From: DDH964 sp963806685
GTDB lineage: Bacteria; Desulfobacterota; Desulfuromonadia; Desulfuromonadales; DDH964
DNA length: 64,000 nt
Assembly (NCBI GenBank): GCA_963806685.1
Contig: CAWDZB010000013.1
Coordinates: forward strand, 62,001 to 126,000
Direction: 5' to 3'
How positions within the stretch are numbered: position 1 is the stretch's first letter; every line of letters starts with the position of its first letter. A program made the translations under genes and the position numbers. Under the pieces are notes generated by a model, which saw nothing but the letters and a program-made list of their open reading frames with translations, was not told where the DNA came from and made no database searches. Shown piece after piece: positions 39,748-49,300 of this stretch.

Positions 39748-40875
39748 TCAGTTTTCCTGGTTGTCCTTCAGGTAGGTATAGTCCGAAATCATCGACCAAG
39801 GCCGGACCTTGGCCAGGTAGGCGCGCTGGGAATCGAGAACCTCCTTGAACAGCGGGTCCTTGGCAGCGGTTTCGTCAAGCAGGCGCTGATTGGCCTTTTT
39901 CAGGGCGTCGAGGATCGCCGGGGGGAAGGTCTTGACCTTGACCTCGGGATAGTCGGTGCGCAGCGACGCCAGGCCGATGGCGTTGTCGTTGTACATGTGG
40001 GCGTAGGAATCGAGGGCCTCGGCCTTCATGGCCGTGACCAGGATCTCCTGGAGGTTCTTCGGCAGCTCGTCGAAGGCCTTGCGGTTGACCAGGAACTGCA
40101 GTTCGCCCGCCGGTTCGTGCCAGCCGGTGTAGTAGTAGGGGGCGATCTTCTGGAATCCCATCTTCAGGTCGAGGGCCGGGCCGACCCATTCCAGGGCGTC
40201 GATGTTGCCCCGTTCCAGCGAAGTGTAGAGCTCGCCCGGGGCGATGTTGGTGACGACCACGCCGAGCTGGGAGAGGACTTCGCCGGCGAAGCCGGGAATG
40301 CGCATCTTCAGCCCCTTGAGGTCGTCGAGGCTCTTGATCTCCTTGTGAAACCAGCCGCCCATCTGCACCCCGGTGTTGCCGCCCGGGAAAGAATAGACGC
40401 CATGCTTGGCGTAGACCTTCTGCATCAGCTCCATGCCGCCGCCGTAGTAGAACCAGGCGTACTGCTCGGGGGCGGTCATGCCGAAGGGCATGGTGGTGAA
40501 GAATATGGTGCTCGGCTCGATCCCCTTCCAGTAGTAGGAGGCGGTGTGCCCCATCTGGTACTGGCCGGCGTTGACCATGTCGAGAACGCCGAAGGGCGCC
40601 TTGGTCTTGCTGGCCGAGTCGACCTGGATGACCAGCTGGCCATTGGACATGGTCCTGACACTCTCGGCGAAGTGGTTGACCGCGTCACTGAAGATCGGAA
40701 AATTGCTCGGCCAGGTCATGGCCAGCTTCCACTTGTAAACCTTCGCCGCCGGCGCGGCGGACTTCGAGGCAGTTCCCGGTTCACTTGCTTGGCGCTGGCC
40801 ACAGCCAGCGACGAGCAGACAGCAGGCTGTGACCAGGGCGAGACTCAGGATGCGGGGAGTGGTGAGGCGGATCAT
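39748..40875 (-). CDS. TRAP transporter DctP-type binding lipoprotein
   Basis: A 375-residue lipoprotein (signal peptide, lipobox LVAGC at about residue 21-25, then a Ser/Ala linker). The mature domain is the DctP/TakP class: YKWKLAMTWPSNFPIFSDAVNHF, ELMQKVYAKHGVYSFPGGNTG, LKGLKMRIPGFAGEVLSQLG and the TSLERGNIDALEWVGPALDL helix with the conserved Arg at KMRIPG that binds a carboxylate. No dctM or dctQ gene is adjacent, so the permease lies elsewhere. Start at 40875 with GGAAAGGAG upstream. Confidence 0.9.
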   Translation of the reverse strand: MIRLTTPRILSLALVTACCLLVAGCGQRQASEPGTASKSAAPAAKVYKWKLAMTWPSNFPIFSDAVNHFAESVRTMSNGQLVIQVDSASKTKAPFGVLDMVNAGQYQMGHTASYYWKGIEPSTIFFTTMPFGMTAPEQYAWFYYGGGMELMQKVYAKHGVYSFPGGNTGVQMGGWFHKEIKSLDDLKGLKMRIPGFAGEVLSQLGVVVTNIAPGELYTSLERGNIDALEWVGPALDLKMGFQKIAPYYYTGWHEPAGELQFLVNRKAFDELPKNLQEILVTAMKAEALDSYAHMYNDNAIGLASLRTDYPEVKVKTFPPAILDALKKANQRLLDETAAKDPLFKEVLDSQRAYLAKVRPWSMISDYTYLKDNQEN

Positions 40876-41036
40876 CAGGGCTCCTTTCCTCCAGCGTGGT
40901 TGGTTGTCGGTCGGCGGTCTCGGCGCCGTATGCGGGGATTTTATTCGCCGGGGGAGGGATTGCAAACCAAAATCCGCAGCCGCCTCTTCCCTGGGAAGAC
41001 CGGCGGGGCGAAGCTGTGCCGGCCGCTCTATCCGGG

Positions 41037-41867
41037 TCAACGTTCCGGTAGAGGGCCCGCTGCGGTCGCGGCGACCAGCTCCCGGCGGTAGTTGCGCAAC
41101 AGCGCCTTGACGCGGGCGGCGTTCTGCGGGCCGATGCGCAGCAGGATCTTCTGCCCTGCGGAGCGAGCCTCGAGTTGCGAATCGGCAAAGAGGTAGACGA
41201 TTTTGGGCCGCACCAGGCGCAGCGGGCCGCTCGCCTCGGGAGTGGCCAGCAGGTGATCGATGACCTCGATGAGCCGGTCATTGAAGTAGCCGGTCGGGTA
41301 GCCGAGATCGCGATAGGCCTCCTGGAAGAGAGGATAGAGATAAACGTAAACCCCCACCACCAGCTTCGGGTCGGCGCTCTCGGCGAGGCTGATCCACGGC
41401 GTGTAGCGGCGGAAGTTGGCGGGGTCGATGACCATTTGATCGCCGCTGCCGGTGGTCAGGAATTGCCCTGCCACCGGCCGGGTCGGCAGGCGGCCGGCCG
41501 GCAGGTCGGAGCGCGGCAGGCTGTCGACCAGCAGGACGAAGCGGGGGATGATATGGTCGAGGACGAGGAAGCGGGAGAGGTGCTGATCCGGGAGCAGCCG
41601 GCCAAGCAGTTCCTGCAGCCGGCCGTCACTCTCGTCCAGGGGCGGCAGGGGCTGGTCGAGGCCGAGGTCGGCGGCCGCCTCTCCGGCCGGCGGCGCCGCG
41701 GTGGTGAGGGGATGGGCAATGCCGGTGTCGGGGCCTTGCGGGGGGACCGGGATGCGTTCAACCGCTGGTGCCGGCGGTGGCGCCGGTGGCGGGGCAAAGG
41801 ACTGCCAGATGAGGAAGGCGGCAACGGCGAGAACGATTACCGTCAGGATCCACAACAGGGGTTTCAT
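41037..41867 (-). CDS. DUF3014 domain protein, membrane anchored
   Basis: A 276-residue protein with an N-terminal membrane helix (WILTVIVLAVAAFLIW), a Pro/Ala-rich linker (about 25-75) and a DUF3014 domain (about 75-276): LPPLDESDGRLQELLG, FVLLVDSLPR, RRYTPWISLAESADPKLVV, YPTGYFNDRLIEVIDHLL, VKALLRNYRREL. Found widely in Proteobacteria; role unknown. ATG 41867 follows GGGAGGCCCCTTG. It lies 15 bp from the next gene's stop, so the ferritin-like gene and this gene may be one transcript. Confidence 0.8.
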   Translation of the reverse strand: MKPLLWILTVIVLAVAAFLIWQSFAPPPAPPPAPAVERIPVPPQGPDTGIAHPLTTAAPPAGEAAADLGLDQPLPPLDESDGRLQELLGRLLPDQHLSRFLVLDHIIPRFVLLVDSLPRSDLPAGRLPTRPVAGQFLTTGSGDQMVIDPANFRRYTPWISLAESADPKLVVGVYVYLYPLFQEAYRDLGYPTGYFNDRLIEVIDHLLATPEASGPLRLVRPKIVYLFADSQLEARSAGQKILLRIGPQNAARVKALLRNYRRELVAATAAGPLPER

Positions 41868-41882
41868 CAAGGGGCCTCCCGG

Positions 41883-42380
41883 CTATTCCCGGACGTAGGT
41901 GTCGATATCGGTTTCGTGCACCATCCCCATCAGGTAGGCGTATTCCGATTCGATCAATTCGTAGTGCTGGTGGGTCGATTCGGCGTTCATGAGAAAGACT
42001 TCGCGCACCCGCTCATCGGCAATTTTGTCAGCCATCGTCCGCAACGCCGCCTCGAGGTTGAGCTCCTTCTCCATCGCCAGTTCCAGCGCCCGCCGTTCTT
42101 CGAGCCCGTCCATCAGGGCTTTTTCCAGGTCTGTCAGCCAGTCGGTGTCATGCGCCGCATCGATCGCCATGAAAGCCGCAAAGTCAGGAATATCGTCGCC
42201 GGGGTAGATGTCGTAGAACATCCGGGCATGCTCGGCTTCCTCCTCTGCCAGCAGTTCAAAGGCCTTGCGGGCGCGGCCGTCCCGCATGTGGCTGGCGGCC
42301 AGGCGATAGAAATCGCGGGCATTCCTTTCAGTCTGCAGGGAGCGCTTGACCGCTTCCTGCACGTCGACATTCTCGAACAT
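41883..42380 (-). CDS. Ferritin-like / rubrerythrin-type protein
   Basis: A 165-residue four-helix protein. The di-iron ligands expected for the rubrerythrin domain are visible: Glu in LQTERNARDFYR (about 18), EEEAEHARMF (about 47-50), Glu in EKELNLEAALR and the final ESTHQHYELIE helix with Glu and His. There is no C-terminal rubredoxin domain, so it is the short erythrin type, likely a peroxide or iron-stress protein. Start 42380. Confidence 0.85.
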   Translation of the reverse strand: MFENVDVQEAVKRSLQTERNARDFYRLAASHMRDGRARKAFELLAEEEAEHARMFYDIYPGDDIPDFAAFMAIDAAHDTDWLTDLEKALMDGLEERRALELAMEKELNLEAALRTMADKIADERVREVFLMNAESTHQHYELIESEYAYLMGMVHETDIDTYVRE

Positions 42381-42485
42381 GGCGTTCTCTCCGGCCGGGC
42401 AGCCGGGGTCTCCACCTCAAGGAGGAAGGCGCGACGCCTCGGCCTTCTTTCTCCCGCAGATCCCCCGTTGCGGTTTTTGCCCGGG

Positions 42486-42677
42486 TCACTGCAGCAGTGT
42501 CACGTTGTCCTTCGACCAGGTCTTGTGCTCACCGTTGTCCACTTCGACCTCGAGGAAGTCGTCGGGGCGGCAGGCGATTACCTTCCCGCTCTGGTGGAGG
42601 ACGATGTGCTTGACCCGTTTTTCGGCACCAGTGTCGATGGCCTGGCAGATCCCTTCGAAATCTTCGTGCCGCATCAT
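42486..42677 (-). CDS. Small conserved hypothetical protein (63 aa)
   Basis: A 63-residue protein, MMRHEDFEGICQAIDTG at the start and RPDDFLEVEVDNGEHKTW near the end, with a beta-rich C-terminal part. GGAAAGGAGC upstream of the ATG at 42677 is a good ribosome site; a second ATG follows directly. No motif. It may belong with the ferritin-like gene, 105 bp downstream. Confidence 0.65.
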   Translation of the reverse strand: MMRHEDFEGICQAIDTGAEKRVKHIVLHQSGKVIACRPDDFLEVEVDNGEHKTWSKDNVTLLQ

Positions 42678-42806
42678 GGTCTTGCTCCTTTCCCGGCTCC
42701 TCATAACGTAATGAGCCGCTTTTTCGCCTGTTTTCACTATATCACCGTTCCCGTTCCCCGCCACGGGGTCCCCGGCCGGTTTTCTCGCCGACCCGCCGCC
42801 CCGCGG

Positions 42807-44159
42807 CTACAGCTCTTCCCCTGGGGCGAGAACCACCACTTGGTGGATCGGCCGCACCCGACCGCCGCTGAGCAGTTTCGAAACCGAGAAGACCAGGGTC
42901 GATGACTCCCGTTCGTCGCGCACCGCCGTCCGGCTGCCGGTCAGCTGCACCCCGGCGAGATCGAGACGGGACTGGTCGGCAACCAGCGCGGTCTCCCCTG
43001 AGATCTCCACCGCAGTGGCCTGGAGAGTGGAAGCGCGGATCGAGAGGCCGGTCTTGCCGCCGGCGATTACCGTATTGGTCATGGTCACCAGTGAGCGGTT
43101 GATGACCGCTTCGTTGAGGTAGGCGTCGGCGATAGTCACCTGCCGGCAATTGTCGATTTCCAGGCGCCGGTAGTTGCCAGTAAAGTTCACCCCGGTCTGG
43201 TCCCGGCAGGAACCGATGAGCTCGCCGGCCGGCGGCGTCGGTCGCGGTGGCGGCTGCGGCGGGGTGGTCAGGGCGGCCTCCAGGATCCGCGCGAAGATCC
43301 CCGGGTTTTCCGCCATCGGCGTATGGCCGAGGCCGGCGAGCAGGCGCAGCTCGGCGCGGGGGAGGAGTCCCTGCAGCAACAGCGCGAGGCGCCGCGGGGC
43401 AACGGTGTCCTTCTCCCCCCAGAGGAGCCAGGTCGGGGTGCGGACCCCGGCGAGGTACGGGGTGAAGTCGGTCTGCGCCAAGGCCAGGCCGGCGATCCGT
43501 TGGGGGTCACCGGCGAGGGTCGTCTCCCGCAACGCTACGCTGGCCAGGACCTGGTCGAGATCGACGACAGGCGGGGAGAGCTTCTCCACCAGCCGTCCCG
43601 CCATGCGCCTGAAGAAGTTCTCCGACTCTGCGGGGAAGAAGGGGCCGTCCAGGTGCAGGCATTTCTGGAAGAAGTCCTTGCTGATGGTCACCCGGTGCAG
43701 TACGCCGACCGCGTCGACCAGCACCAGCCCGGCCAGGTCCTGGCCATAGCGGCCGGCGTAGGCCAGCGCCACGGCGCCGCCGAGGGAGTGGCCGACGACA
43801 ATGGTCGGCTTGGCCGGTTCGCGGCGCAGCAGCCAGTCGATGAAGGCGGCGTAGTTCTTCGGGGAGTAGAGCCGGTTGGCCTTGGTGGAGCGGCCGAAGC
43901 CCGGCAGGTCGGGAACCAGCACGTCGTAGTGCCGGGCCAGTTCGGGGAGGATGGCGTCCCAGTTGCGACCTGCTGCATCGCCGACGCCGTGGATCAGCAG
44001 CAGCCGCTCGGGGTGATCCCGGCCCAGTTCGACCAGGAAGCACTCGCCGCCGAAGACCGGCTCGGGGATCAGCTTGCCCGCAGGGGGAGCGGCTGCCCAC
44101 GCCGGCAGGGCGAGGGCCAGCCAGCAGCCGAGGGCGAACAGCAGGCACCGGCCGATCAT
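42807..44159 (-). CDS. Exported alpha/beta hydrolase with C-terminal beta-helix domain
   Basis: A 450-residue protein with a signal peptide (CLLFALGCWLALALPAWA). The hydrolase domain (about 25-300) has the oxyanion loop LLLIHGVGDAAG, nucleophile GHSLGGAVALAYAG (Ser near 124), Asp in LLWGEKDTVAPRR and His in LAGLGHTPMAENP. After a Pro-rich linker (PPQPPPRPTPP), the last 130 residues read as short repeating beta strands (VTIADAYLNEAVINRS, TMTNTVIAGGKTGLSI), a right-handed beta-helix pattern. An unusual combination. The first codons overlap the gene upstream (44156) by 4 bp (ATGA). Confidence 0.8.
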   Translation of the reverse strand: MIGRCLLFALGCWLALALPAWAAAPPAGKLIPEPVFGGECFLVELGRDHPERLLLIHGVGDAAGRNWDAILPELARHYDVLVPDLPGFGRSTKANRLYSPKNYAAFIDWLLRREPAKPTIVVGHSLGGAVALAYAGRYGQDLAGLVLVDAVGVLHRVTISKDFFQKCLHLDGPFFPAESENFFRRMAGRLVEKLSPPVVDLDQVLASVALRETTLAGDPQRIAGLALAQTDFTPYLAGVRTPTWLLWGEKDTVAPRRLALLLQGLLPRAELRLLAGLGHTPMAENPGIFARILEAALTTPPQPPPRPTPPAGELIGSCRDQTGVNFTGNYRRLEIDNCRQVTIADAYLNEAVINRSLVTMTNTVIAGGKTGLSIRASTLQATAVEISGETALVADQSRLDLAGVQLTGSRTAVRDERESSTLVFSVSKLLSGGRVRPIHQVVVLAPGEEL

Positions 44160-45142
44160 GGCGAGGCTCTCCGCGCCAGCAGCTGGAACCGGCTCAGGAA
44201 TACCCAGCAGCGGGAAGCCCCGTCGAAGCCGTGCAGCGGATTGCCGGCGGGCAGGGTGACGATCGCCGCCGCCCCCGGCCAGGCGTGCCCCCAGCCGGGG
44301 AGGGCGATGCGGGTCACGGCACTTCCCGCGCGGCAGTTGGTCCAGTCGAGCTCCTCGATACCCTCCGGGGTGCCGGTAACCCGCTGTGGGGCGTCGCTGC
44401 AGCCGTCGGCGCGGCGCCAGAAGTCGACTGCCTCGGCTACCGAGTCGTAGCTGCGCTCCCCTCCCTTTTCCGGACTGACCCCGCCGTCGTAGGGGACGTG
44501 CCGGTCGGCGCGGCCATGGAGGATGAGAACCGGCACCGGCCGGGCAGGGTGCGGCAGGCGCCAGGGGGCCACCCCCTGCTCGCTGCTGCCGATCGCCCCG
44601 GCCATCACCGCCACGGCGGCGAAGCGCTCCGGGTGCTCGGCGGCGAGGCGGTAGGCGAGCATGCCGCCGTTGGACATGCCGACCAGGTAGATCCGCGAAG
44701 GGTCCACCGGCAGACGCTCCTCAAGGGTGGCGAGCAGGCGCAGGATAGTGCCGACGTCGTCCCAGCCCTTGGCCTCGGCCCGCCCGCAGCAGAACCCGGC
44801 GTTCCAGTGCTGGAGCAGACCGAAGATGCCGATCCCCTGGGGATAGGTGACGATGAAGCGCTCCGTGTCGGCGAGCCGGCTGAAGCCGGTCTCCTTTTCC
44901 ATCGCCGCACCGGTGCTGAAGGCGCCGTGGAGGACCACCAGCAGCGGTCGTTGGTCGGTGCCCAGTTCCGGCGGCACGTGGACCAGGGCCGAGCGCTGCC
45001 AGCCGCGGGCGTCCTTGCCGAGGTCGAGATCGTAGGTCCGCGAGGGGATCGGGCCTTTCGTCGGCAGGGTGGCGCTGCAGGCCGCCAGCAGCAGGCAGAG
45101 CCCGGCGGCGAGCGGCAGGCGGGATGAGCGGAACCGGTTCAT
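44156..45142 (-). CDS. LpqC-like polyhydroxyalkanoate-depolymerase family lipoprotein
   Basis: A 328-residue lipoprotein (lipobox LLAAC near residue 22) of the esterase/PHB-depolymerase type. Signatures: LLVVLHGAFSTGAAMEK, WNAGFCCGRAEAKGWDDVG, the nucleophile GMSNGGMLAYRLAAEHPE (Ser near 165), VLILHGRADRHVPYDGG (Asp) and ALPGWGHAWPG (His). Disulfide-type Cys pairs are present. Probably a feruloyl-like or polyester esterase in the periplasm. Start at 45142 agrees with the lipoprotein signal. It is coupled with the downstream hydrolase. Confidence 0.87.
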   Translation of the reverse strand: MNRFRSSRLPLAAGLCLLLAACSATLPTKGPIPSRTYDLDLGKDARGWQRSALVHVPPELGTDQRPLLVVLHGAFSTGAAMEKETGFSRLADTERFIVTYPQGIGIFGLLQHWNAGFCCGRAEAKGWDDVGTILRLLATLEERLPVDPSRIYLVGMSNGGMLAYRLAAEHPERFAAVAVMAGAIGSSEQGVAPWRLPHPARPVPVLILHGRADRHVPYDGGVSPEKGGERSYDSVAEAVDFWRRADGCSDAPQRVTGTPEGIEELDWTNCRAGSAVTRIALPGWGHAWPGAAAIVTLPAGNPLHGFDGASRCWVFLSRFQLLARRASP

Positions 45143-45329
45143 GGGCAATGTCCTCGTTGCGGGGCGGCAGGCACCGCCGGTTTCCTGGCCCATTATACCC
45201 AACCCGGGGCCGGGCGGGGGGAGATGGGCCGCAGCCTTGACGGCCCTTCGGCAGGGGTGTAGTAATGGCGGGCGTATGCGGACGTTCCGGCTCCTCCCTT
45301 ATCCCTCGCCTCCTGGAGAAATCCTGCCC

Positions 45330-46139
45330 ATGGACATGAAGCGTTTCAGTGCCGACCTCCTCGAAAAACTGCGCGCCAGCGCGCCGCTGGTCCACAACAT
45401 CACCAACTTCGTGGTCATGAATTCTTCGGCCAACGCCCTGCTCGCCGTCGGGGCGGCGCCGGTCATGGCCCATTGCATCGAGGAAGTGGAAGAAATGGCG
45501 GGGATTGCCGGGGCGCTGGTGCTTAACATCGGCACCATCGAGCCGACTTGGCTGGAAGCGATGATCCGTGCCGGACAGGCCGCCAACCGTCGAGGGATCC
45601 CGGTGATTCTCGACCCGGTCGGCTCCGGGGCGACCCGGCTGCGCACCGCCGCGGTGGGACGGATCATGGCCGAGTGCCGGGTGACGGTGCTGCGGGGCAA
45701 TGCCTCGGAGGTATTGTCGCTGGCCGCTGCCGAGGTCCGCACCCGCGGCGTCGATTCGACGGTGGGGCTCGGCGCCGAGGTGGTCGCCGCGGCCCGGGAA
45801 CTGGCCGCCGCCCGTGGCTGCATCATCGCCATATCCGGGGAGCGAGACCTGGTGACCGACGGCACCGCCGTCTATCGCATCGCCAATGGCCAGCCGCTGA
45901 TGACCCGGGTGACCGGCATGGGCTGCGGGCTGTCGGCCCTGACCGGAGCCTTCTGTGCCGTCGCCGGCGACGAGTTGCTGGCCGCGACCGCTGCAGCCTT
46001 CGGCGTCTACGGCCTGTGCGGCGACCTGGCCATCCGCGTCAGCGACCGGCCGGGAAGCTTCGCGGTGGCCTTCCTCGATGCTCTTTTCAGCGTCGGGCGG
46101 CAGGAGATCGAAGCCGCGCTCCAGATCAGTGCCGGGTAA
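45330..46139 (+). CDS. thiM: Hydroxyethylthiazole kinase
   Basis: Phosphorylates the thiazole alcohol 5-(2-hydroxyethyl)-4-methylthiazole in thiamine salvage. The 269-residue product has the ribokinase-like ThiM fold: PLVHNITNFVVMNSSANALLA (N-terminus), APVMAHCIEEVEEM, LDPVGSGATRLRT, GNASEVLSLA, and the active-site Cys in VTGMGCGLSALTGAF. Start ATG 45330 with GGAGA upstream. No thiE or thiD gene is adjacent and no TPP riboswitch consensus was seen before it. Confidence 0.95.
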   Translation: MDMKRFSADLLEKLRASAPLVHNITNFVVMNSSANALLAVGAAPVMAHCIEEVEEMAGIAGALVLNIGTIEPTWLEAMIRAGQAANRRGIPVILDPVGSGATRLRTAAVGRIMAECRVTVLRGNASEVLSLAAAEVRTRGVDSTVGLGAEVVAAARELAAARGCIIAISGERDLVTDGTAVYRIANGQPLMTRVTGMGCGLSALTGAFCAVAGDELLAATAAAFGVYGLCGDLAIRVSDRPGSFAVAFLDALFSVGRQEIEAALQISAG

Positions 46140-46314
46140 TCTCTCCGGCGGCGTGCCGCGGCCCCGGGCCGTGCTATCGATGCTGCTGCGCCAGTGAACG
46201 GGGCTGACCGACCCGGAACCGGCCCTTCCTACCGACCGCCCTCGAGTCTCTTGCTCCCCACTGCTTCACCCGCACCCGTATTGTCATCTCCCCGGCTTTT
46301 GAGCCTGGCAAGGG

Positions 46315-49300
46315 CTAGCGGCGGAGGAGGGATTCCGGGTCGAGGGCCAAAAAGGCCGCGACGACCTCCGGGTCGAATTCGCTGCCGCCCTTGGACTGCA
46401 GGTAGGAGGCAATCTTCTCCGGCGGCCAGCCGGTACGATAGGGGCGGTCCGAACGCAGGGCGTCCCAGGTGTCGACAACGGCGAAAACACGGGCCGCCAG
46501 GGGGATCTGCTCCCCCTTGAGACCGCGCGGATAGCCGCTGCCGTCCCACTTCTCGTGGTGACAGTAGGGAATATCGAGGGCCGGCCGCAAGTGTTCGATG
46601 GGTGACAGTAATTCGTAGCCGAAGCGGGGATGCTGGCGCATGATTTCCCATTCCCCCTCGGTCAGCGGTCCGGACTTGAGCAGGATGCGGTCCGGGATGC
46701 CCATCTTGCCGATATCGTGGAGCAAGGCGCCGCGGCGGATGTGCACCAGCTGCTCCTGGTCGAAGCCCATGACCGTGGCGAGCCGCAGAGTCATCTCGGA
46801 AACCCGGCCCGAGTGGCCCTCAGTTTCCTTGTCGCGCAGGTCGAGAGCCCGGGACCAGCCTTCGATGGTGGTGTCGTAGGCCAGTCGCAGACGCATGTTG
46901 GAGCGCTGCAGGTTTTCGAAGAGGGTGGCTTTGACGATCGCGATGGCCGCCTGCGTGCCCAGGGATTCGAGAAACTCGTACCATTCCGCCGGCGGTGTCA
47001 GGGGGGCGCGGTGGAAGACCTCGAGCACTCCCTGAACCTGGCCCTGAGCCACCAGCGGCAAGGCAACGCAGAAGGTGAAGTCTTCCCCCGCGGCCAGGGG
47101 GGAGGCGTGGAGGTCTACCCCCTGGGCAGGCCGGTTCAGGGTCAGACGCCGTCGGCCTTCGACCACTCGGGCGTACCAAGCCTCACCTACCGTGACGGGC
47201 TGCTCCCGTTCCGGTGGGGCCCGAAATCCCTGGCCAGCGGCAAACTCCAGGTCCCCCTTGTCCGGCCGGTAGAGAAGGACGCCTGCCGCATCGGCCTGCA
47301 GCTGGCTGCAGGCCTGTTCAAGAAAAACGGCAAGAGTCTGCCGAAGATCGAAACTGGAGGTGATGGCGAGATCGATATTGCGAAGGGCGAGCAGCCGTTG
47401 CAACTGGCGTTCGGTCTGCTCGTTCAACAGCGAGCGGTGCAGGGCACTGGCCGCGATATCGCCGATCACCACCAGTTGGCGCAGGGTCTGCTCCCGGACC
47501 GGACCTGCAAAGCCGGCACACAATGCCCCGACGGCCTGTTCGTGGGCAATCAAGGGAATGCAGACGAGATAGGCGAGATCCTGCATCAGGTCGGGCCGGG
47601 CGATGCGCGCATCGCCGGCAACGAGCTTATGCACCTGCGGTTGACGGGCCTCCAGGGCCAGGCGGGCGATCCCCTTCCCGGCCTGCAACTGCAGGCCGGT
47701 TGCCTTGGCCCACAATCCTCCCGCCTGCTCCATAACCAGGTCCTCGCCGGCTCCCTTGAAGAAGAGGAGGGAGACGGCCTGGGCGTGGCTCAATTCCTGA
47801 ACGTTTTCGAGCGTGATGGACTGGATATCCGACCGGTTGCGCGCGGCCCGCAGCGAAGTGGTGACTTGGGCGAAGACCTCTATCTCCTGTTGCCGTTTCT
47901 GCCGATCGGTGATGTCCTCGAGGGTTTCGATGACGGCGATGATTTCCCCCTGGCTGTTGCGGATCGGTGCGGCGCTGAAAAAAATATAGCGGTCACGGCC
48001 GTTGAGATTGGGTAACCAGGCCTCCGCTTGCAGCCCGTCCTCGGCGAGTTCCGAGGGCCGCAGCAGGCGGTAGTTCCAGCGGACCGGATCGAGATCGCTT
48101 TCGCCGGTGAGAACCAGGTCCGCCAGGCAGGGACGGGGGGCGGCGTAAAAGGCCTGCCACTGATCGCTGGTGCCGAGCATCAATGGGGCGGGTTTGCCGC
48201 TGAGAATTTCCAGGGCGCGATTCCAGGCGATGACCTGGTGCGCGGTGTTGATGACGAACGTCGGAGCGCCGCTGTTGCACAGCAGGTTTTCGGAAAAACT
48301 CTTCTGTTCCTGGAGGGCAGCTTCGGCCTGCTTGCGCTCGCTGATATCGAGAAAGGTTCCGATCAACCCTCCCACGGAACCGTCGGTATTGTGGAAGACC
48401 GCCTTGGAGAAGACCACATCGTGACGACTGCCATCGGCATACTGGACCGAAGCCTCGTAAACCTGGGCGCCGCCGCTGTCAAAGAGGTCGAGGTCGGCCC
48501 GATGATAGACCTCGGCAAGGTCCGGCGGCGAGAGGTCGAAGACACTTATGCCCAGCAACGCTTCCCGACTGCGGCCAAGGTAGGCTTCGAATGCACGGTT
48601 GCAGCCAAGGTAGATCCCCCGGGTGTCCTTATAGAAGACCGGGTTTGGTATGGTGTCGATCAGGGTCTGGAGAAAGTGCAACTGTTCCGCAAGGGCGACT
48701 TCGTTCCCACGCATGTGGGTCAGAAGTTGCTGAAAGGTGGCAGCAAAAAGGCCTATTTCGTCTTTCCTCCGCAGCAGCGGCGGCGGCTCTGCCAAGCCGT
48801 TGCGGTCCAGATTCCGGACATAATCGGTCAGGGTTCCCAGTGGGGTGGTCAGACGGCGCATGAGCCACCAGACGAACCCGCCGCTGAACAGCAGCAGGCA
48901 GGCCAGGGCAGGAATAAAGAACCGCTGTGCCTGGCGGACCGGCGCATAGGCCTCCGCCAGAGGATAGGATGCGCCAAGAACCCAGTCTTCTGCAGACAAG
49001 GGCTTGAAGGAGCTTAGCGCGGGAGGAGTGCCGGGAGGTCTTGTTTCTCCGCTGCCTTCGGCCCCCTTGAGAGCTAGGTCGAAAAGGGGATCGCTATGGG
49101 CAGGGGCATAGGGCTGGAGCAGGCGCTGGCGGTCTGGATGGGCGATTAAACGGCGCTGCCGATCAAATAGAAAAAGAAAGCCATTGCGGCCGACGGGATT
49201 TCCCGCCAATTGGCCGAGAAAATTGTTGTGAGCCAAAAACAGGCCGCCGGCCAGAAAGGCCTTGGCCTCACCCCGCTTATCAAGGATCGGGGTGGGGAAG

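Noticed and set aside
45143..45329. TPP riboswitch before thiM
   Set aside because: The CUGAGA and ACCUGA elements are absent between the divergent lipoprotein gene and thiM.
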